Shown piece after piece: positions 27,001 through 35,000 of a stretch of DNA of 35,000 nucleotides. Source of the DNA: Chrysomallon squamiferum. Its lineage: Eukaryota; Mollusca; Gastropoda; Neomphalida; Peltospiridae. The translations under genes and the position numbers were made by a program. The DNA lies in contig CM022665.1 in assembly GCA_012295275.1 (NCBI GenBank), forward strand, positions 39,949,795 through 39,984,794, read 5' to 3'. The stretch's first letter is position 1. Each line of letters starts with the position of its first letter. The notes under the pieces were generated by a model. That model saw nothing but the letters and a program-made list of their open reading frames with translations, did not search any database and had not been told where the DNA came from.

Positions 27001-27222
27001 ACTACACCGCGCAATAGTCTTTTCTTTTAAAAACGAATAGCCACGTATCTTTTATGTTCACTTTTCCTTGAACTGGCAAACACATAGCTTTAATAAAATA
27101 GTTTTTGGGACACTGGCTGGAATAAGATGCAAACCAATGGTGTCCCACTAATAAGGATTGATCCTTCAACCCATGACGTCAAAGTTCAGAGTTCTAAACA
27201 AGAGAAACAGCGCATTCTTACA
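27001..27222 (-). mobile_element. Diverged tRNA-derived SINE remnant
   Basis: On the minus strand, a GAATGCGC head remnant is followed by GGATCAATCC, a B-box-like palindromic stretch near 27155. Then come TTCCAGCCAGTG (27120..27109), TTAAAGCTATGTG, and AAAAGATACGTGGCTATTCG with AAAAGACTA. These appear in the order expected for a molluscan SINE. TTCCAGCCAGTG is the most diagnostic segment. It is heavily mutated, so presumably an old insertion. Confidence 0.65.
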
Positions 27223-27729
27223 ACGTACCTACAAAAACTATCACCGACTTAAATGTTAAAACTCCAACATTCAAAAAATCGTAACCAACATTTTTTTTTT
27301 TTTTTTTTTTTTTTTGTATAATATGACATAAAAGAAAATTTTCGAAGATTTTAATATTAATTTCAGGCATGAAAAAAAAAGAAAAGAAAATCTTTTCAGG
27401 TTGTTATAAATTATAAATGCTTTTCAGTTCAAAGCAACCTAGTGCAAAGAAAAGAAGCTGAGTACAAAAAAAAAAAACACAATACGACATTCACAGATGG
27501 AAATTAACTTGGCAAACGTTTGAAAACAGCATGTTACGACATTTATCATTTTCTTTTGAAACAGAATGCGAGAAAAGATGTAATAACGAGGAACACAAAA
27601 AATAAAAATAAAAAAAAAAAAAAAAATAAAAATAGAAGGAAAGAAAATACAAACACAGTTAAAAATTAAAATAAAAATTCTAAACCAAAACAGGTACAAA
27701 AGAATTAATTTAAAGTACAAACTTTTCCG

Positions 27730-27910
27730 TTTTTTATTTTATTTTAATTAATTTTTTTTTTTTTTTTTTTTTAAATAAATTTTTTTTTTATATGCTAAAC
27801 CTGTTTTTCCGTGGGTTATTTTATTTTTTTTCTTTCTTTCTTTATTACTTTTTTCTTCTTCTTCTTCTTTTTTTTTTTTTTTTTTTTTTTTTTTTGATTT
27901 TTTTTTTTGC
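27730..27910. repeat. T-rich low-complexity tract
   Basis: Several long T runs, with (CTTT)n and (CTT)n between them. Confidence 0.93.
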
Positions 27911-28289
27911 CTTAGAGGTATTCAGAATGAAAACATCTGAGTTAAATTAGATTTTTAAAAAAGTGACATTTTAAAATGAGCATCAAGGTCGAGATAAACT
28001 TTTAATGGCAATCCGAATTTGGAATATCTATTTCTGGAATGTATTTTATTCTCACCTTTGACCTCGTGGAACTCGTCAAATTCAGATTTCTCAGAATGGA
28101 TCTCAGATTCAGAAAACTATTAACGGAGTGCCTAAAACTGGTTGGGGATGAAGGTCACGTACGAAGGAATTTTTGGATCTTGTTTGCATAATTTTGCCAG
28201 AATGCTTGTAAGTGCTAAAGATGTCAGATCGTTTTGCAAAGAATTAATAGAAGATACAGCGAAAACTGTTGCTGTTTATATTAGTACTC

Positions 28290-28600
28290 CTACAATTAAT
28301 ACTAATGTTGTTGCTGCTGCTACTGCTACTACTACTGCTACTTTTACTACTGTTACTGCTTTACTACTACTACTGTTATTAATACTATTACTATTATTGC
28401 TATTACTGTACTACTACTTTACTATTATTGCTATTACTGTACTACTACTATTACTATTATTGCTATTACTGTACTACTACTGTTACTATACTACTACTAC
28501 CACTATACTACTATTACTATTACTACTACTACTATGCTACTACTACTATACTAATACAACTATTACTACTATTATTACTACTATTATTCGTAACAGTTGA
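28290..28600. repeat. Degenerate (TAC/TAT)n block with a 31-bp tandem repeat inside
   Basis: About 300 bp of ACT-type triplets. Within it a 29-bp string beginning TACTATTATTGCTATTACTG occurs three times, starting at 28389, 28420 and 28452. Confidence 0.95.
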
Positions 28601-28800
28601 ATACTAGTGGTAGTGGTAGCAGCAGCATTAATACTAGTCGTAGTAGTAGTAGTTGAAGTAGTAGTAGTGACAGTAACTGGAGTGTAGTGTTAGTAGTAGC
28701 TGTAGTGGTGGTGGTATTGGTGGTAGCAGTCGCTGTCGTTGTCGTAGTAGTAGTCGTGGTGGTGGTGGTGATAGTAGTGGTAATAGTAATACTAGTAATG
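28601..28800. repeat. Degenerate (GTA/GTG)n block, complementary to the preceding block
   Basis: About 200 bp of TAG, TGG and TCG triplets. This is the reverse-complement type of the ACT triplets at 28290..28600. Confidence 0.93.
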
Positions 28801-29502
28801 GAAAATAGCTCAAATTCTGTCTAGCATTAGTGCAATTGTTTCTTTTTCTTTTCTTTTTTTTTTTCTTTTTCATTAATGAAGGACAGATGGATGAACTCTA
28901 ATCAATCTAATTATGTACACATTTTAAACTTTCACAGCAACAACAACTAAAAAATAAATAAATAAAAAGAATTCTTCATACTTCTGTCAATTCCTTGGAA
29001 ACCCTAATCACATTATGTTTTTTTAAAGAAAAAAGTCAACGAAAATCGAAGAATTCTTTCTAATCATAATATTGTTTGAACGTGACACAAACAGAAAGTT
29101 ATTTAATGTTGTTTTTTTTACTTGCATGGATGTTTCAGTCTCAGTTGCAGCCAATAGTGTCATAAGATGAGAAAATCTGATCAAAACATCCCTCCCAGTT
29201 ATTTTATTTTTATTTTTATTTACTCATTTATTTATTTATTTATTATTATTATTATTATTAATATATGTATATGTATGTATGTATGTACGTAGTTTTAGAT
29301 AGTTACTTGAGAGAATATTACACTCTCTTTACTCTAGAAATAATGAATACTGGGGATGAGGCAATGATAAGACAGTTATTTATACTACGTAATGGAGACG
29401 GTTTGTATGCATAACGCAACTAAACAACGAACAAACAAATAAAGAAAGAAGAAGAAAAATCAACAAGGTGATTAATCATTATAAGAAAAAGGATGGCGGG
29501 GA

Positions 29503-29780
<278 letters not shown>

Positions 29781-29828
29781 TTTTTATATTTTCATTTTCA
29801 AAAGATTCATAACAAAAATATCAGAAAT

Positions 29829-29937
<109 letters not shown>

Positions 29938-30569
29938 CCCTAATTCTTTATCCATTTCTGTTTGTATCTGAGTGTTCAGCTCTTTCATGCATATAATTAT
30001 ACGACTGTTCATTTATCTCTTCGGGTTCGCGAATGTGTATTCAATTGTTATCAATCTCAACATCTTGCTGAAGCTATTTATTATATTATCTCTATTATAC
30101 TGAATTAGACACATATTTTCCACTATTGTTATTATTATTGTAGCCACATTTTCCCCTGTAAGCATGCAGTTTGTGGAATTGCAATTAGCAAGACTTCTCT
30201 GACAGCGAGACGTTTATCAACGCGTGTTATTCTGGTGCATTATCGACGCGTGTGGCTCTTGTTTTATATTTCTGTTTATAGACTTTCTCTTTCCACAAAC
30301 ACAGCAAGTCATTCTGCGGTCATGATACCAAAAATTACATATTTCGTATCAGTAAGTTTTAACATAAAAATTATCTTGTTCTTTTCTATCACATAATTGT
30401 AAAAAAAAAAAAAAATCGCCACGTACGAATGATAGAAAAAGGTTTATTACTTCTTGATATGATAATCTGAAGAGAAAATATCTGAAGCCGAGCAAACAGA
30501 TATTAAATTGCGTATATATAAATATTCGTGTTTTATGATATATACGGATGGGAAGATAAACTAAATTAT

Positions 30570-31129
<560 letters not shown>

Positions 31130-31724
31130 GTTCTTGGTGTTATTAATAATTATTTATAGAGATTAGGGAAGACTTTTACTTCCTACAAGCAGTCCTTTTC
31201 CTTTTCACAGATTTATACCACATTCTATAATGACCTGTCACATACCATCAAAACAGAATCACGCTGACACAAACCTTATACCATTCCTAATGTCAACTGA
31301 CACGGGTCCGATAAATGCCAATTACAGAGCTTTATTTAGATACATTTATTTGTTTACGGTACCATGCGGATAATTAACTTAGTAGATGATGGTGCGATTA
31401 TTTCTACGTGTGTTACCAACATTTGAAACACACGTGGCTTTTGTGGAAATTTTCTTCTGTTAACAACAAATGAGAAATGATCGTATTTCAAGCGTTAATG
31501 TGTAGCGGTGAAACTGTTGAACGTTCGCACCATGTCGGGTCACAGATGAGGATGCAATCCTTGTTAAGTGAGTTAATGACACCATCCCTTACTTCAGTGA
31601 GTGACCTACCATATTATAAAGACAGTAGTAAGAGTTTTTTCCTGTATATGAGAAGATACATTTAAAATATACTTGTTGCTAATCGAAAAAATTATCCCTA
31701 TCTTATTACTATCAATGGATTTTT

Positions 31725-31729
<5 letters not shown>

Positions 31730-31814
<85 letters not shown>
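31730..31814. repeat. (CT)n microsatellite
   Basis: About 85 bp of CT preceded by nine T. Confidence 0.98.
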
Positions 31815-31818
<4 letters not shown>

Positions 31819-32039
31819 AAATCGTTGAAATAGATTTTAAACTGACAGTCAGATATCTACAGAAATAATGAAGTTACGTTTCAAATTGGTTTATTAAATT
31901 CAGCATCAAAGAAAAACAAGCTTTTGATGTGTCTTTTCAGGCCAAGACGTAAAAACATGTATGGGGGGCTGCGTAACTGACGAACAAAAGGGCCCGAGTT
32001 GCATGGATGCTTCTCCGATCGAGATGCCTTTAAATCTCT

Positions 32040-32346
32040 AGAATGCAAGAGATGCATTTTCCTGCATTCTGGGAAGTAACTGGCAAGGGAGATAATGAAA
32101 TTAGAACGAATTCACGGAAAAATTCACGTACCACTCGCACACTCTATGTACGGAACAGCAGTTAGTCGACTATTTTAACTGGAACTCATTCATAAACCAT
32201 AGTAATCAAAACTTCTGTCTTACCGAAATCTGGTTTCTCAGTGAGCCAATGAAAATGATTGGCTTTCATCGGGTGCAGCTTCTCAGCCAATCAAATTACA
32301 CAGTTCAGATGATTACAGCAAATCTCGCCTTTCGCGAAACACCAAT
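32040..32346. promoter_or_regulatory. CCAAT/E2F-like motif cluster downstream of exon A
   Basis: This non-repetitive stretch holds AGCCAAT at 32244..32250, its inverse ATTGGCT at 32258..32264, AGCCAAT again at 32285..32291, and CCAAT at 32342..32346. It also has a perfect palindrome TTTCGCGAAA (32330..32339, an E2F-type site) and GCATTCTGGGAAGT near 32073, resembling a ZNF143 half-motif. Function is inferred from motifs only. Confidence 0.3.
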
Positions 32347-32382
32347 TAGCTAACAATGTGTGAAGTGTTAACGATTACTTAC

Positions 32383-32949
32383 CTAACATTCTAATGACCA
32401 CCCGCCTCGGCTGCGTCATCGAGTTGCTGTGACTTCGACCGCGACTGCACTTCCCGAAGTTTGGTTTATCGTCCGAATAATCTCTCGCAAGGCTGGACTT
32501 TCTTAAGGTAATCCCAATGAGAATATACAACACAATAATTAACGTTACGGGAGACACGAAAAACAAGAATGTCGACACTTGAAACATGTACGTCATCCCA
32601 AATCTCCATTCTTTGCGAATGTTGCAGACTAGGGACTCCTTGATGGGTTCGTGCGTTCTGGGATGGTGAAGCTCGTAAAACACTCTCGTATGAACCGCGT
32701 ACGGTAGGGCCGCCAGAAGAGCGATAATCCAAATTAGGATTATTATCTTAACGCATCTGGATAATCCCACCATGCGATGAGCTTGTAAAGGTCGACAGAT
32801 GGCAACATAGCGTTCCGCAGTGAATGCGGCGATAGTCAACACGGAAGCATATGACGTCATTTCCATCACAGAATGACGTATGATACAGAACGGTTCTCCA
32901 AATCTCCATGGATACGATTCCCAGATGCCGTGTAGTTCTGGCGGTAATC
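32383..32949 (-). CDS. Neuropeptide GPCR (neuromedin-U/pyrokinin/CAPA-like), exon A: end of TM2 to ICL3
   Basis: This is an internal coding exon of 188 full codons, read from 32949 down to 32383. The product is a plasma-membrane receptor expected to bind an amidated neuropeptide and signal through a heterotrimeric G protein. Numbering from the first full codon: residues 1-20 are the TM2/ECL1 junction with the family-typical GLPPELHGIW and W-FGEPFC patterns; Cys21 and Cys108 are the conserved TM3-ECL2 disulfide pair; TM3 ends in ERY (45-47) followed by VAICRPL; TM4 is about 64-84; TM5 is about 118-146; the rest is a basic, Ser-rich ICL3. The acceptor is a T-rich tract ending in TTTCAG at 32950, and the donor is GTAAGT starting at 32382. 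The exon begins with the last two bases of a split codon and ends with one base, so both introns are phase 1. ERY rather than DRY, and AFTAERY, are usual in this receptor group. There is no start codon here; the N-terminus and TM1 are outside the window. The family call is from motif recognition, not a search; the exact ligand is unknown. Confidence 0.93.
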
Positions 32950-33131
32950 CTGAAACAAGGGACAAAATACATTAAAATTAAATCTGAAAGTAAAATACAA
33001 GTGATTTACTGTATAATACGAACATGTAATGTCAGCTCGCAGTCTGTAGAACTACAGTCTTATCAACATGAATTGAACTGTTAGTTGATAAAATAACAGA
33101 CAGATGGGAAAGAATTCCACAGTATTAATCT

Positions 33132-33133
<2 letters not shown>

Positions 33134-33225
<92 letters not shown>
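33134..33225. repeat. (CT)n microsatellite
   Basis: About 90 bp of CT, in the intron about 190 bp upstream of exon A (minus-strand sense). Confidence 0.98.
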
Positions 33226-33229
<4 letters not shown>

Positions 33230-33304
33230 ACAAACATACACACATTAAAGAACTGTACCCTCCTTTGTGTTTGAATGTGATGCTAGATTTTCAAGAAAAA
33301 AAAA

Positions 33305-33306
<2 letters not shown>

Positions 33307-33367
<61 letters not shown>
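33307..33367. repeat. (AAT)n microsatellite
   Basis: About 20 AAT units followed by a short ATT stretch. Confidence 0.98.
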
Positions 33368-33369
<2 letters not shown>

Positions 33370-33868
33370 TATTATTATTGCTACATAAAATGAAAAACAT
33401 AACACTATTCACTATTACATACGTCAAGCTGACATTAATTTATTGAGAAACAAGATAGACTGATCATCAGAAATACACAACAAACCATGACATTTATATC
33501 AGAAAAAGAAAAGAAAAAAAAAAAAAAAAAAAAAAACAACAACAAAAAAACCATGACGATATCCGAAACAAAGCACATCTGTTATTTTAATTGCACGTGA
33601 CCCTACAGACAAGTGTCAGTCGATAATATATTTGCAACGTCTAATCTTTCGTCGGTTCGTGGAATCAGAAAAAATAAGCAATACTTCATTTTATAAATAG
33701 AAAGGTACAAAAAAAAAAAAAGTATACAGTAATTAAGCTTCACTTTTCACAAAACTGTGTGATAACGGGAACTTGTTTATTTATTAATATGTCAGATTTT
33801 TCATTATCCTACGGCTGTTCGTTGTCAAATCTGATGAATATTTTTTCGTTTCGCTTTGTGTTTGTTGT

Positions 33869-33937
33869 GTGTGTGTGTGTGTGTGTGTCTGTCTGTCTGT
33901 TTTTGTCTGTGTATATGTATGTATGTATGTATGTATG
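33869..33937. repeat. (GT)n and (GTAT)n microsatellite
   Basis: GT repeats, a GTCT stretch, then about six GTAT units. Confidence 0.95.
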
Positions 33938-34077
33938 TGTGTATCTGTGTGTTAAATAGAAAGAAGGAAAGAGACAAATGAACAAAATATCCATTAATTG
34001 TCCTTTACTTTCGTTCTTTGAGATTTTTTCCTATTCTAGCTAATACTACCAACTAATTTTAAAAAAGAAGAAATAAA

Positions 34078-34230
34078 AAAGGCCGTGATATATACTTTCG
34101 AATGTATTTATAAAAGGGTCCTTGCTGCCAACCGATAAGAGTAACACATGATTCGATTTCACACTGCGTTATGAACTGTAACTTACCATGGCTATTTATA
34201 GTATCTAATAAGTAAGGTTAACACGTGAAA
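34078..34230 (+). mobile_element. SINE remnant, central and 3' part
   Basis: The plus strand reads AAGGCCGTG, then TTTATAAAAGGGTCCTTGCT, GCCAACCGATAAGAGTAAC and CATGATTCG. This is a clear relative of the central block in the 1..240 element. The tRNA head is missing and the 3' limit is unclear. Confidence 0.62.
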
Positions 34231-34710
34231 TAACGTCAAAAATATAAGCTACAAATTCATTTTACAATCATTAAATTCCATTATTATTATTATTAGAAAT
34301 ATGAGATGTTTTGAAAAAAATGTAGATCGAGTAGTTTTCAAGTAATACGAGGCAGGACATACAGGTTACAAAATCACCAAGACTACGAGACATTCTGACG
34401 CGCTGGTTAAGAACGATAACTTTTCTTAATTAGAATTATCTCCCTTCCCGTCTGCAAGCCATTCGATTTTTTTTTTTTTTTTTTTTTTTTCTAAGTAAAG
34501 ACACCAAAGATTTTATCAGACGTTTGTCTGTGAAGCATGGAGAGTGATGTCTGACTACTGTTTAACAACTGTTTTCTTTAAACAAAATAACAGTGGTAGA
34601 CAGAAAAGAGAAAGAAACTAGATGATACGATATGCTTTATTTTTAACTGTGCCGCAGCGGGAAGTAACAATAATCTACATAAAACTGCAAAATAAAACAC
34701 CCAGCAAGCT

Positions 34711-34790
34711 ACTACTGCTACTACTACTACTACTACTACTACTTTTGGTAGTAGTTGTTGTTTTGTACTTGTAGTAGAAGTAGCGGTAGC
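34711..34790. repeat. (CTA)n and (TAG)n inverted trinucleotide pair
   Basis: A CTA array of about 30 bp is followed after TTTTGG by TAG-type triplets, so the two halves can pair. Confidence 0.9.
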
Positions 34791-34890
34791 AGAAGAAAAA
34801 ATAATGACGATGAAGACGACGAATGCGAAGAATGGATGTGGAATATTGTATCGCACTCTGAAATTAAGCTTCATTATCATTATTATTCCA

Positions 34891-34948
<58 letters not shown>

Positions 34949-34989
34949 CAGTTAGTATTATTACTGTTGTTGTTGTTGCTGCTGCTGTT
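34891..34989. repeat. (ATT)n then (TTG)n-(CTG)n array
   Basis: About 57 bp of ATT, a short spacer, then TTG and CTG triplets reaching the window end. Confidence 0.95.
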
Positions 34990-35000
34990 TTTTTACTTAC

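Larger units (their letters stand above)
32950..35000 (-). other. Intron upstream of exon A (5' end at or beyond the window edge)
   Basis: No TM1 or TM2 coding sequence is visible on the minus strand here, so this is intron, or contains its end. It holds a (CT)n array (33134..33225), an (AAT)n array (33307..33367), poly-A near 33513..33535, (GT)n and (GTAT)n at 33869..33937, a SINE remnant (34078..34230), poly-T (34467..34490) and trinucleotide arrays (34711..34790, 34891..34989). The acceptor at 32950 is canonical. The last six bases read GTAAGT on the minus strand and may be the donor. Confidence 0.8.

Noticed and set aside
31170-31300. Possible further minus-strand SINE remnant (CACATACCA and nearby short matches)
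   Set aside because: Matches are short and not in convincing order, unlike the five elements called.

Overview
The window looks like animal nuclear DNA, most likely from a mollusc. It is AT-rich, packed with microsatellites, and carries large spliceosomal introns. It also holds several decayed tRNA-derived SINEs whose central and 3' segments match a SINE group I know from gastropod and bivalve genomes; that match is from memory and was not searched. No bacterial, organellar or viral gene is visible.

One gene can be supported. It lies on the minus strand and encodes a rhodopsin-class (class A) neuropeptide G protein-coupled receptor of the neuromedin-U / pyrokinin / CAPA (PRXamide) type. In molluscs this group includes the proposed receptors for small cardioactive peptides. 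Three coding exons are in the window. Exon A (32949..32383) covers the end of TM2 to most of ICL3. Exon B (10897..10772) covers TM6, ECL3 and the start of TM7. Exon C (8928..8414) covers TM7, helix 8, the C-terminal tail and the stop. All three splice in phase 1 with canonical GT-AG junctions and join into 401 in-frame residues plus one split codon. TM1 and most of TM2 must lie beyond position 35000. The last six bases of the window read GTAAGT on the minus strand and could be the donor of that missing exon.

Layout: 1..240 is the 3' part of a SINE. From 241 to about 8070 there is gene-free, repeat-rich DNA downstream of the receptor. From about 8072 to 8413 is the probable 3' UTR. 8414..32949 is the visible gene body, including a 1.8 kb intron and a 21.5 kb intron. 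32950..35000 is a further intron, or part of one. The large intron holds three SINE remnants, a 142-bp higher-order satellite, nested minisatellites, a roughly 560-bp polypyrimidine tract and many (GA)n or (CT)n arrays in both orientations. Its transcript would therefore contain long self-complementary stretches.

Most long open frames here are translated microsatellites (poly-Ser/Leu, poly-Arg/Glu, poly-His/Thr/Tyr, poly-Asn) and are not called as genes. I found no convincing novel multi-gene system. The best leads are the receptor's tail, the inverted simple-repeat arrays, the satellite, and a CCAAT/E2F-like cluster just downstream of exon A.
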